Of a stretch of DNA of 64,000 nt, positions 9,221 to 17,287 are shown piece by piece (the stretch's first letter is position 1; each line of letters opens with the position of its first letter). A program made the translations under genes and the position numbers. Under the pieces are notes generated by a model that was not told the origin of the DNA, ran no database searches, and worked only from the letters and a program-made list of their open reading frames with translations. The stretch lies in assembly GCA_016874095.1 (NCBI GenBank), contig VGVH01000004.1:1-64000 (forward strand), given 5' to 3'. This DNA is from Gammaproteobacteria bacterium. Its GTDB lineage: Bacteria > Pseudomonadota > Gammaproteobacteria > Steroidobacterales > GCA-2729495.

Positions 9221-11104
9221 GTGACGGGTTCCACACGCTCGACCTTCGGTCGCCTGGGCCTGCTTGCCCTGGCGGTGCTTTTCATCGTCGCGGTCACGCT
9301 TTCGAACCGCATTCTGCGCGGTGCGCGGCTCGATCTCACCGAGAACCAGCTCTACACGCTGTCTGAGGGCACGGTGCGCGTACTGGGCGCGATCGAAGAG
9401 CCGCTCAACCTCTACTTCTTCTATTCGGACAAGGCCACGACGGACATTCCCTACCTGCGCTCCTACGCGGATCGGGTGCGGGACACGCTGCGGGAGTTCT
9501 CGCAGCACGCGCAGGGCAGGATCACGGTGACCGAGGTCGATCCCATCCCGTTCTCGGACGAGGAGGACCAGGCCACGCAATTCGGCCTGCAGGGCGTGCG
9601 CCTCGACAACTCGGCAGATGCCGTGTTCATGGGCATTGCCGGCGCGAACAGCGTCGGCGACGACGAGATCCTGCCGTTCCTGGATCCCGGCAAGGAAGCG
9701 CTGCTCGAGTACGAACTGGCGAAGCTGGTCTACTCGCTCGCCAACCCGAAGCGGCCCGTCGTGGGTTTGTTGTCGAGCCTGCCGATGAACGCTGGCTTCG
9801 ATCCGATGACGCAGCAGGTGCGCCAGCCCTGGACGATCACCAGCCAGCTGCGCCAGCTCTTCGAGCTGCGCGAGCTGCAGGCGAGCGCTGCCGCAATCGC
9901 CGACGACGTGCAGGTGCTGATGGTCGTGCACCCGAAGGGATTGCCGGAAAGCGCGCTCTACGCGATCGACCAGTTCATCCTGCGCGGCGGACGCGCAATC
10001 CTGTTCGTCGATCCATGGTGCGAGGCCGACCCCGGCGCCGGCGACCCGATGAACCCGGCAGGGGGGATGGCCAGCGGCGGGCGCAGCTCCAGTCTCGACC
10101 GGATCTTCGGAGCCTGGGGCATCGCCGTGGGCACGGACAATTTCGTGGGCGACGACGGCTACGCGCTGCAGGTCTACAGCCCGCAAGGTCAGCCGGTGCG
10201 CGACATCGGCTATGCAGGCATCGACAACACTGGCATCGACCAGGACGATGTCGTGACGGCCGGGCTGTCGCTCCTGCATCTCGGCTACGCCGGCGCGATC
10301 ACCCGCAGTGAAAACGCCCCTGCCGCCGTGACGCCGCTCGTCCGTTCGAGCGAAATCGCCGGCACCGTCGGCACGGCGGCGCTCGGGTTCATGAGCGACC
10401 CCGCGCTGTTGCGCCAGGGCTTCAAGCCGACCGGCGAGCGCTATACGCTCGCGGCCAGGATCACCGGTGATGTGCCGAGCGCATTCGCGGCCGGTCCGCC
10501 GGGTGGCGCCAGCGCCGGCGAAAAGGGGCATCTGGCCAAGGCCGCGAAAGCGATCAACGTCGTCGTCGTGGCCGACGCGGACCTGCTCGCCGACCGCATG
10601 TGGGTCCGTGCGCAGGACTTCTTCGGCCAGCGCGTTGCGAGCGCGTTCGCCAACAACGGCGATTTCGTCGTCAGTGCCATAGACAATCTCCTCGGCAGCA
10701 GCGACCTGATTGGCATACGCGGCCGGGCGAAGTTCTCGCGGCCGTTCAAGGTCGTCGAGGAACTCCGGCGGGGCGCCGAGGACAAGTTCCGGGTAACTGA
10801 GGAACAGCTGAAGCAGGACCTCGACGAGACCGAGCGGAAGCTCGGCGAACTGCAGGCCAGCCGCCAGGACGGCAATGCCCTCATCATGAGCCCGGAACAG
10901 GAAAAGGAAATCGAGGCCTTCCGCGAGAAGCGCGCGACGATCCGTCGCGAGCTGCGCTCCGTGCAACGCACGCTCGATCGTGACATCGAGCGGCTCGGCA
11001 ATCTGCTGAAGGCGGTCAACATAGGCCTCGTGCCGCTGCTCATCACGATAGTGAGCATAGTCGTGCTGATCGCACGCCGTCGCAGCCGGGGTGGCGCGGC
11101 ATGA
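9221..11104 (+). CDS. GldG-family ABC transporter auxiliary protein
   Basis: A 627-residue protein with an N-terminal membrane helix (LGLLALAVLFIVAVTL), a large presumably periplasmic domain and a C-terminal helix (GLVPLLITIVSIVVLIA). The early motifs LDLTENQLYTLSEGT and RSYADRVRDTLREF are those of the GldG/ABC-transporter auxiliary family. Residues about 525-590 (REDKFRVTEEQLKQDLDETE-like, then EKEIEAFREKRATIRRELRS) look like a coiled coil just before the last helix. Translation starts at a GTG preceded by TGAGG. The last codons overlap the DUF4340 gene (ATGA). In the Gld systems this protein partners the permease, but its biochemical role is not established. Confidence 0.88.
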   Translation: MTGSTRSTFGRLGLLALAVLFIVAVTLSNRILRGARLDLTENQLYTLSEGTVRVLGAIEEPLNLYFFYSDKATTDIPYLRSYADRVRDTLREFSQHAQGRITVTEVDPIPFSDEEDQATQFGLQGVRLDNSADAVFMGIAGANSVGDDEILPFLDPGKEALLEYELAKLVYSLANPKRPVVGLLSSLPMNAGFDPMTQQVRQPWTITSQLRQLFELRELQASAAAIADDVQVLMVVHPKGLPESALYAIDQFILRGGRAILFVDPWCEADPGAGDPMNPAGGMASGGRSSSLDRIFGAWGIAVGTDNFVGDDGYALQVYSPQGQPVRDIGYAGIDNTGIDQDDVVTAGLSLLHLGYAGAITRSENAPAAVTPLVRSSEIAGTVGTAALGFMSDPALLRQGFKPTGERYTLAARITGDVPSAFAAGPPGGASAGEKGHLAKAAKAINVVVVADADLLADRMWVRAQDFFGQRVASAFANNGDFVVSAIDNLLGSSDLIGIRGRAKFSRPFKVVEELRRGAEDKFRVTEEQLKQDLDETERKLGELQASRQDGNALIMSPEQEKEIEAFREKRATIRRELRSVQRTLDRDIERLGNLLKAVNIGLVPLLITIVSIVVLIARRRSRGGAA

Positions 11105-12099
11105 GCCAACGCACGCTCCTCGCCCTGCTGGCGACGCTCGCGGTGCTGGCCGCGCTTGCCATTGCGGTTTCGCTGTCGGAGCGCCAGGTTGAATCCGGCA
11201 CGGGCTCGCTGCTGCTGCCGGACCTCAAGGCCGGTTTGAACGACATCGAGCGTATCGTCGTGCGCACGGGCGGGGAGAAGGTCGTCGCCACACTCGTTCG
11301 CGCCAGGGACGGCTGGACCGTGACCGAGCAACAGGACTACGCTGCCGACATCGGCAGGATCCGCAAGCTGTTGCTCGCGCTTGCCGAGGCGAAAATTCTC
11401 GAGGAGAAGACATCCAACGCCGAGCTCTACGACCGCTTGAAGGTCGAGGACATTGCGCTCGCGACAGCCGGCGGCGTTGAAGTAGAACTGGCCAAGGGCA
11501 GTTCGTCGACGAAGGTCATCATCGGTCGCGTGCAGGGCGCGGGCGAGCGCTACTACGTACGGCGCTCCGGCGAGAAGCAGAGCTGGCTGGTGAAGGGCAA
11601 CCTGGATGCAGCCCGGGAAGCGAGCGGCTGGGTCGACAAGACGATCACCGACGTCGCGACGGAACGCATTCAGGCAGTGCGCATCGACTTCCCGGATGGC
11701 AGCGCGACGCAGCTCGTGCGGCCCGCCGACGGCTCCGTCGGTCTGAACCTTGCCGAGCTGCCCAAGGGACGCGAACTGGCCTGGCCCGGTGTCGCCAACG
11801 CCATCGGCGGTGCTCTGGCCGACTTGAGCTTCGACGCCGTCGAGCCCGCCGCCAAATTCGACCCGGACTCAGCCAAGCCGATCACAGCGCGCTTCGAGAC
11901 CAACGATGGCCTGGTCATCGTGGCCGAGACCTGGAAGCTCGCCAGCGGCGAGCGCACACGGTTCCGCGCCAGCGGCGATGAGAAAGCAGCGGCCGAAGCC
12001 GAGCGCATCAACACGCGAGTCGGGGCCTGGGTCTACGCGCTGCCCGACTACAAGCTTGATCACTTCACCAAGCGCCCCGACGACCTTCTGGCCCCCTAG
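11101..12099 (+). CDS. DUF4340 domain protein, membrane-anchored
   Basis: A 332-residue protein with a single N-terminal helix (LLALLATLAVLAALAIAVSL) and a long soluble, presumably periplasmic region. The segments LLLPDLKAGLNDIERIVVRTGG, WTVTEQQDYAADIGRIRKLLLAL and YYVRRSGEKQSWLVKGNLD are characteristic of DUF4340, a family that regularly follows GldG-like genes. It starts within the GldG-like stop codon (ATGA) and closes the four-gene operon. Its TAG stop codon lies inside the left arm of the 75-bp palindrome described separately. The function is unknown; a role as periplasmic accessory of the exporter is inferred from gene order. Confidence 0.87.
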   Translation: MSQRTLLALLATLAVLAALAIAVSLSERQVESGTGSLLLPDLKAGLNDIERIVVRTGGEKVVATLVRARDGWTVTEQQDYAADIGRIRKLLLALAEAKILEEKTSNAELYDRLKVEDIALATAGGVEVELAKGSSSTKVIIGRVQGAGERYYVRRSGEKQSWLVKGNLDAAREASGWVDKTITDVATERIQAVRIDFPDGSATQLVRPADGSVGLNLAELPKGRELAWPGVANAIGGALADLSFDAVEPAAKFDPDSAKPITARFETNDGLVIVAETWKLASGERTRFRASGDEKAAAEAERINTRVGAWVYALPDYKLDHFTKRPDDLLAP

Positions 12100-12167
12100 G
12101 TGCCGGGTCGCAGCTTCGCAGCTTTCGCCCGGCGAAAGCTGCGAAGCTGCGACCCGGCACCTAGGGG
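12093..12167. repeat. Perfect 75-bp palindrome (37-bp arms, one central base) between convergent genes
   Basis: I paired the bases one by one. Positions 12093-12129 are the exact reverse complement of 12131-12167 around a single C at 12130, and the next pair (12092/12168, C/C) breaks the match. The arm begins CCCCTAGGTGCCGGG and contains an internal near-duplication (GCAGCTTC, GCAGCTTT). The stop codon of the DUF4340 gene lies in the left arm and that of the convergent cytochrome-type gene in the right arm, each within a CCTAGG. No T-run follows on either strand, so it is not a textbook intrinsic terminator, although a transcript would fold very strongly in both directions. Confidence 0.95.
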
Positions 12168-14722
12168 CAGGCTGAGAGGCTGTTCACCCATGCGCTGAGC
12201 AATGCCTCGCCGTCGTCGTCTACGAGGGTGGAACCGAGTGGCGGCATGCCGGCGGAGTCGCGCCGCGCCATTCGCGCGATGACGACGGAGCTGCCCGCAA
12301 CTCCCGGTGCGATGAGCCGCGCGTTTGGCAGACCGAGGTCGCCAGCTGCGGGCAGCACGTTGCAGGTGTTGGTGCTGGCAAACAGCGTCGTGTAGCGCAG
12401 GTCCATGCTCGAAGGCGTCGGCCCGCCCGGCCGATGGCAGCCGGAGCAATTGCTGGACATCCAGGCGCGTGCGCGGTCAGCCAGCGGGGCGGCCGTGTTC
12501 GCCGGATTGGCCATGGTCGCGAGCGTGCTGGCCGGGCCCGGCAGCGGTGTCGAGAACATGCCGATGTGGTCCATCGTCTCGAGCTGGTTCGCCGTGCGCC
12601 CGGTCGTCGGGTAGGTGAAGCTGCGGTTGAGCTGGCGCGTATCGAGCCCGAGCGAGAAGTCAGCCACCGCCGTGTGGCACTGCAGGCATTGCGCCTCGCT
12701 CGGGAAGATCCATTGCTGCGTGCCGACCGTCTTGGTCTTGCCGCCGCGCACACGGGTTGCAGCGGTCTGTGCGTCGTTCCACTCGTAGGTGTATCCGGCC
12801 CAGGCACCGTCCGGATGGCGCATGAAGAGGCGGGTCTCCACCAGCTTCCCGGCCAGCGCGAAACTCTTCATCAGCACGGTGCCGTTCGGGAACGACCAGT
12901 CGGCTGTCGAGCGAGTTATCGTCGTGCTGTTCGGCAAACCGATGTGGCGGCTCTTGATCGCACCATCCGACCAGAACGGTGCGTTGATGTCGTAAGGCAC
13001 GAGTCCGCTCGCAGGCAATGTCGGATTCGCGGCGTTGACGCAGCCTGTCGCCGCGAGGTCGTCCGGCACCGGATCGGGATTGCCGCCGCCGCCCGAGGGC
13101 ACGAGCCTGTTGATCGTGCCGCCGTCGTAATCGGCGTAGTAGATCTCGCCATCTATACCGCGGGCGAAGTCAACGATGCCGTGCACCGTGTCGATCAGCT
13201 GCACGGCCGTGTAGCCGCCGGCGCCGTTGCTGGTCAGCGCCCAGATGCGGCCGGAACCGAAGTCACCGAACACGTAGCGCCCGGCCAGAGCCGGGATCGC
13301 CGTACCGCGGTACACGTCACCGCCCGTCACCGAGATATTCCCGTCAGTGCCGTATGGGTACTCGTACACCGGGTCGATATATGGAGGATTCGCGCAGCGG
13401 CTGGCGTTGAAGCCCAGAGTTCCCTCGCGGCAACTCCAGCCGTAGTTCCCACCCAGGTTGATCTGGTTGATTTCCTCGCGCTCCTTCTCGCCGACATCGC
13501 CGAGCCACAGGGCGCCGGTCTGCGAGTCGAAGCTCCAGCGCCAGGGATTGCGGAAGCCCCAGGCGTAGATCTCGGGACAGGCCTGCGCATTGCCTGTCGG
13601 CCCGCAGCGTGGATTCGGTCCGAAGGGATTGTCGGAAGGAATGTTGTAACCCGGTGTCGGGAACGCAACGCCGAGGACGTTGATGCGCAGCATCTTGCCG
13701 GCGAGGCGGGTCAGGTCCTGGCCACGATTGTTCGGGTCCTCGTTCTGGCTCGCATCTCCGATGCTGATGTAAAGCGAGTTGTCGGCGCCGAAGGCGATGT
13801 CACCACCCTTGTGCGTCCCGGTCGACTGGTCGACCCGCAACAGGATCTGCTCGGTCGATCCGGCGAGGGTCGGCGTCGTGGCGTTGTCGAGTATGAATCG
13901 CGAAATGCGCGATTCCTGCGCGGTACCCGTACCGGTGTAGGAGACGTACACCTCGCGTGTAGTGGGAAAGTTCGGGTGAAACGCGAGGCTGAGCAGGCCA
14001 CCGGAATTCGCAGCGTTGACCCGACCGGAGAGATCGAGCCAGGTCGACGTACCGCCCGGGTTTGCGGTGCTGAACACGCGGATGCGGCCGCTCTGCTCCA
14101 GCACGAACCAGCGGCTGCCGTCGCCCGGCGCCTGCAGTATTTTCGTCGGCGAAGAAAAATCCGGAGCGGCCGGATAGGCATCCACCGCGGTCACGCCGGT
14201 GGGCGCCGTGCCACGCGCCGGAGCGACGCAGCCGGCATTCGACGGGCGCGAATCGAGGCCGAAGGTCGCATCATCGTCGAGGATGGTGACCGTCGCGCTC
14301 GTATCCGGGAGATCGGCATTGACAGCGTCGCTCAACTCGAGCGTCAACGTCTCGTTGGATTCGACCAGCGTGTCGCCGATGACCGGCACGCTGATGACCG
14401 CCGAGGTTACGCCTGCCGGAAACGACAGTGTCCCGGAAGCGCTCACGAAATCCATGCCGGCGGTTGCCGTGCCCGCGGCGGTGGCCCATGAGACCGTCAC
14501 GTCCGCCGTGCCCACGTCGGACAGTGTCACGGCGATGGCGCGCGCGCTGGTACCGGTATTCCCCTCCTGCACGCTGGCATTGAGGATGCGAATCTCGAGG
14601 GCCGTAGCGTCCGGATCTTCGGCACCGCCACCCCCGCAGGCGGCAAGGGCAAGGACGTTCGCGCCCGCGAAAAGGACTCGCAGGCGGACGGATTCCGCGA
14701 TTCGACGGAGCAGTTGAGACAC
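12161..14722 (-). CDS. Lipoprotein fusing Calx-beta, PQQ-type sugar dehydrogenase propeller and SO2930-type diheme cytochrome region
   Basis: An 853-residue exported lipoprotein: a signal peptide ends in a lipobox ALAAC (Cys29) followed by a glycine run. Residues about 40-155 form a Calx-beta-like domain (VQEGNTGTSARAIAVTLSD, TLELSDAVN, ILDDDA). Residues about 170-575 resemble the glucose/sorbosone dehydrogenase propeller (AFHPNFPTTREVYVSYTG, GGDIAFGADNSLYISIGDAS, GFRNPWRWSFD, LGDVGEKEREEIN). The C-terminal part matches the SO2930 family (YDINAPFWSDGAIKSR, RLFMRHPDGAWAGYTYEWND) and has two heme c motifs, CLQCH near 679 and CSGCH near 759. I place the start at the GTG at 14722, which has GAGGA 9 nt upstream; the track start at 14839 adds residues without a signal. 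It probably oxidises a sugar or alcohol and passes electrons to its own hemes; the substrate is unknown. Confidence 0.85.
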   Translation of the reverse strand: MSQLLRRIAESVRLRVLFAGANVLALAACGGGGAEDPDATALEIRILNASVQEGNTGTSARAIAVTLSDVGTADVTVSWATAAGTATAGMDFVSASGTLSFPAGVTSAVISVPVIGDTLVESNETLTLELSDAVNADLPDTSATVTILDDDATFGLDSRPSNAGCVAPARGTAPTGVTAVDAYPAAPDFSSPTKILQAPGDGSRWFVLEQSGRIRVFSTANPGGTSTWLDLSGRVNAANSGGLLSLAFHPNFPTTREVYVSYTGTGTAQESRISRFILDNATTPTLAGSTEQILLRVDQSTGTHKGGDIAFGADNSLYISIGDASQNEDPNNRGQDLTRLAGKMLRINVLGVAFPTPGYNIPSDNPFGPNPRCGPTGNAQACPEIYAWGFRNPWRWSFDSQTGALWLGDVGEKEREEINQINLGGNYGWSCREGTLGFNASRCANPPYIDPVYEYPYGTDGNISVTGGDVYRGTAIPALAGRYVFGDFGSGRIWALTSNGAGGYTAVQLIDTVHGIVDFARGIDGEIYYADYDGGTINRLVPSGGGGNPDPVPDDLAATGCVNAANPTLPASGLVPYDINAPFWSDGAIKSRHIGLPNSTTITRSTADWSFPNGTVLMKSFALAGKLVETRLFMRHPDGAWAGYTYEWNDAQTAATRVRGGKTKTVGTQQWIFPSEAQCLQCHTAVADFSLGLDTRQLNRSFTYPTTGRTANQLETMDHIGMFSTPLPGPASTLATMANPANTAAPLADRARAWMSSNCSGCHRPGGPTPSSMDLRYTTLFASTNTCNVLPAAGDLGLPNARLIAPGVAGSSVVIARMARRDSAGMPPLGSTLVDDDGEALLSAWVNSLSACP

Positions 14723-14887
14723 CGCTGGATTTCCTCGCGACTCACCGCCAGGCCGCACGCAACGCCCACACGACGACGGGCACAAGAATTGTAGCTGCCG
14801 GCGCACGATACCGTGATCGTGTCTCATCCTGGCGAGCATGCGTCGCAGCGCGACCCGAGCTGCTGTGCTGCGACGCAGTCGAGATTC

Positions 14888-15592
14888 CTATCTCGACTGC
14901 CCTCGGCTTCCGAACCGCAGCGCCGTCACGGCCAGCGCGAGGATATTCAGCGCGTCGCCGATGAATCCCGGGATCGGCCCTACCAGCCGCGGCGGCATGC
15001 CGAGCAGAGCGAATGCCGCCATACCACCAGCGAACATCCACGGCCAGCGACCCTGCCGCCAGACGAGCGCACCCGCGATCACCAGCGCCGGAAGCGCGAC
15101 GAACCCTGCCCGCGGGAAGTGAGATGCAACGGCGATCCCCGGCTGCCCGGCGCTGCAGGCCTGCTCGGCCAGCACGGAGGGTACGTAGCGCAGCGTGTCA
15201 CGCCAGCAGGCCGGATACAGAGCGCCGGGGTCCAGCACGTAGCGCCAGTCGAGAGCGAGCAGCACCATGGCCAGCACGCACACGGCGCCCATGGCAGCGC
15301 GCGACGCGAGCCAGCGAACGCCTGCCATCCGCGCCAGCGCAGCCGCGATAATGATCGTGAGCGGCAGCGAGAGATTGAAGAGGACGAAGCGCGGCACGCT
15401 CAGCGACTCCAGCAGCGGCCCCTCGCCGATGAGACTGCCGAGCCCCACCAGCGCCGTGTCGTACGGGAGCGCTGCAGCGAGGAACAGGATCATCGACAGC
15501 ACCAGGCCCCTGCGCGCGAGCCAGTGGCGCAGCAACCAGACTACCAGGACGGTGTCGGCCGCGGCCAACACCAGCATCGCCGTGGAGTACAT
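14888..15592 (-). CDS. Polytopic membrane protein of unknown function
   Basis: A 234-residue protein with roughly seven hydrophobic segments, for example MLVLAAADTVLVVWLL at the N-terminus, FNLSLPLTIIIAAALA and AGFVALPALVIAGALV. I do not recognise a family. There are three Cys, two of them in the loop about residues 128-150 (PACWRD, EQACSAG), which might be periplasmic and disulfide-linked. It starts 11 bp after the stop of the anchored methyltransferase on the same strand, so the two are probably one transcript. Between this gene and the next (14723-14887) I see no further coding or clear regulatory signal. Confidence 0.65.
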   Translation of the reverse strand: MYSTAMLVLAAADTVLVVWLLRHWLARRGLVLSMILFLAAALPYDTALVGLGSLIGEGPLLESLSVPRFVLFNLSLPLTIIIAAALARMAGVRWLASRAAMGAVCVLAMVLLALDWRYVLDPGALYPACWRDTLRYVPSVLAEQACSAGQPGIAVASHFPRAGFVALPALVIAGALVWRQGRWPWMFAGGMAAFALLGMPPRLVGPIPGFIGDALNILALAVTALRFGSRGQSR

Positions 15593-15603
15593 CGCGGCAG
15601 TCC

Positions 15604-16551
15604 TCAGGGCGCCGGCGCGACGGTCTCGCCGCCGTCGGTGGCAACATCATCCATGGCAGGTGCCGCGCCTTCGCCCACGCCAGCTGACGAGCCGGGCTTG
15701 CGAAAGCGGAGCGTCGCGCGATCGCTCTCGCCGACTGCGAGGTACTTCTCCCGATCCTTGTCGCCGAGAGCCAGCGTCGGCGGCAGGGTCCACACTCCTT
15801 CAGGGTGATCGCTGGTGTCGCGCGGATTGGCATTGATCTCGGACGTCGCCTCGAGCACGAAGCCAGCGCGCTCGGCCAGCCCCGTGACGTAGTCCTGGCG
15901 GACGTAACCGGATTCGGCCCTGGGATCCTGCGGCTTGTCGCCAGCCGCGCGGTGCTCCTCGACGCCCAGCACGCCGCCGGGCTTCAGCGCGCGATACATC
16001 GCGGCGAACACGGCTTCCGCCTGGCCGGCATCCATCCAGTTGTGCACGTTGCGGAAAGTCACGACCATGTCGGCGGTGCCGGCGGGTACGAATTCCAGCT
16101 TCTCCGGCGGCGAAAGCACTGCCATCTCGACCTTGCCGTAAAGCGCGGGGTGCGCAGCCAGTTTCTCCGCGTACACCTTCAGGTTGCGCTGCACGTAATC
16201 GTCCTGCGTGGCGGGATCCCAGTGGGCTGCGATGTAGCGGCCCTTGTCGTGCAGATAAGGCGCAAGAATCTCGGTGAACCAGCCTGCACTCGGCCAGATT
16301 TCGACGACGGTCATGTCAGGCCGGATACCGAAGAACTCCAGCGTCTCCTGCGGGTGTCGGTATACGTCGCGCGCGCGGTTTTCTGCCGAGCGATGTTCGC
16401 CGGCAATGGCGGTGGCGAGCGAGCTCTCCTCGATTACCGGAGGCGGCGGTGGCGCTTCATCGCCCGGGGTCGGCGGCGGTGGCTCAGTGCCGCAGCCAGC
16501 GAGGGCCGCGAGCAGTGCGCTCGCCGCGAGGTAACGAATCTCGTTCGCCAT
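15604..16551 (-). CDS. SAM-dependent methyltransferase-like lipoprotein (COG4798 type)
   Basis: A 315-residue protein with a lipoprotein signal peptide (YLAASALLAALAGC) and then a proline-rich linker (EPPPPTPGDEAPPPPP). The folded part reads HPQETLEFFGIRPDMTVVEIWPSAGWFTEILAPYL, an exported variant of the class I methyltransferase motif I in which the usual G-x-G-x-G is replaced by WPSAGW. Later segments (ADMVVTFRNVHNWM, ALKPGGVLGVEEHRA) match motifs IV-V. This predicted-methyltransferase family is frequently exported, which is puzzling because SAM is cytosolic, so the enzymatic activity is uncertain. The C-terminus (about 40 residues) is low complexity. It precedes the unknown membrane protein gene by 11 bp. 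Confidence 0.8.
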   Translation of the reverse strand: MANEIRYLAASALLAALAGCGTEPPPPTPGDEAPPPPPVIEESSLATAIAGEHRSAENRARDVYRHPQETLEFFGIRPDMTVVEIWPSAGWFTEILAPYLHDKGRYIAAHWDPATQDDYVQRNLKVYAEKLAAHPALYGKVEMAVLSPPEKLEFVPAGTADMVVTFRNVHNWMDAGQAEAVFAAMYRALKPGGVLGVEEHRAAGDKPQDPRAESGYVRQDYVTGLAERAGFVLEATSEINANPRDTSDHPEGVWTLPPTLALGDKDREKYLAVGESDRATLRFRKPGSSAGVGEGAAPAMDDVATDGGETVAPAP

Positions 16552-16629
16552 GACGGTACTCCCGCGCGCGCCAGGGCGCGATGCGGGGACTCTATCAAAA
16601 TCGGCCTGTGGAATGACCGGTGGCCGGGT

Positions 16630-17280
16630 TCAGCCTGTCGCGGCCATCTGGATGTGACTCAGCTTGGCTGGCTGCGGCCAGCGATAGAACTGGCGCAGTT
16701 CCCGCAGCATGCCGGCGCGCGGGCGGCCTGCCGGATAGCGGCAGCTCAAGCTGCGGCAGTAGCGGGCGGCTAGCCGGTTGGCATCTGCGTACCGGTCCCT
16801 TGCAGCAGGCGCCAGGGCCGGGTCGAAACCGGGGGCGTCGAACAGCTGGTCGAGCAGCCGGCGGCGAGCGGCCTCGGAGTCGGCGCCCGGCAGCGAACCG
16901 GCAGTGACGAACTTGTCGATCTCCGCCTGCAGCTCGAGCTCGAGGAGGGTAACGGCCTTGTCGCGGGCCGCATTCCAGGCGACGTAATTGAAGTGGCTCA
17001 CGCCTTCGAGAGCGAGCAACAGGTCAGCTGTGCTGCCAGAGGAGAATCCGGCGGACAACTGCAGCGGCGCGAGTCGTCCGACGACCGCGGGGTCGAGGAA
17101 CAAGGCAAGCCCAAGCTCGCCGTCCCTCTCCTCCACGAAGAGTTGCTCCCCACAGAACTCGCGCGAGTCATCACTGTCGAGACCGAGCCAGTTGCGATCG
17201 GTGATCAGGTAGTCGCGGACGTCCTCCGCGAGGTCGAGGTCGTAGATACCGAGCAGAAGCTGCTGCAGGTCGCGGATCAT
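16630..17280 (-). CDS. Uncharacterised protein, paired with the preceding gene
   Basis: A 216-residue soluble protein without signal peptide or membrane helices. I cannot assign it to a named family. Its sequence looks conserved rather than random: an acidic N-terminal region (LLLGIYDLDLAEDVRDYLITD), a central LLLALEGVSHFNYVAWNAARD, an LLELELQAEIDKFV helix, DRYADANRLAARYCRSL and a C-terminal LRELRQFYRWPQPAKLSHIQ. The track start (17331) lies inside the neighbouring gene. The ATG at 17280, 7 bp after that gene's stop codon, gives a compact operon and a natural N-terminus. It sits downstream of the tail-sheath-like gene on the same strand. Together with its partner it may act in the same unknown process. 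Confidence 0.7.
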   Translation of the reverse strand: MIRDLQQLLLGIYDLDLAEDVRDYLITDRNWLGLDSDDSREFCGEQLFVEERDGELGLALFLDPAVVGRLAPLQLSAGFSSGSTADLLLALEGVSHFNYVAWNAARDKAVTLLELELQAEIDKFVTAGSLPGADSEAARRRLLDQLFDAPGFDPALAPAARDRYADANRLAARYCRSLSCRYPAGRPRAGMLRELRQFYRWPQPAKLSHIQMAATG

Positions 17281-17287
17281 GACCGCT

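Noticed and set aside
9104-10966. 620-residue antisense ORF opposite the GldG-like gene
   Set aside because: The plus strand has GldG motifs and coupled start and stop codons; the antisense product has no recognisable features.
12093-12167. Ordinary bidirectional intrinsic terminator
   Set aside because: Position fits, but neither side has a T-run and the arms are far longer than needed, so I list it as a repeat.
12434-14491. 685-residue plus-strand ORF opposite the cytochrome-type lipoprotein
   Set aside because: No signal, domain or ribosome-binding site; the minus strand carries heme and propeller motifs.
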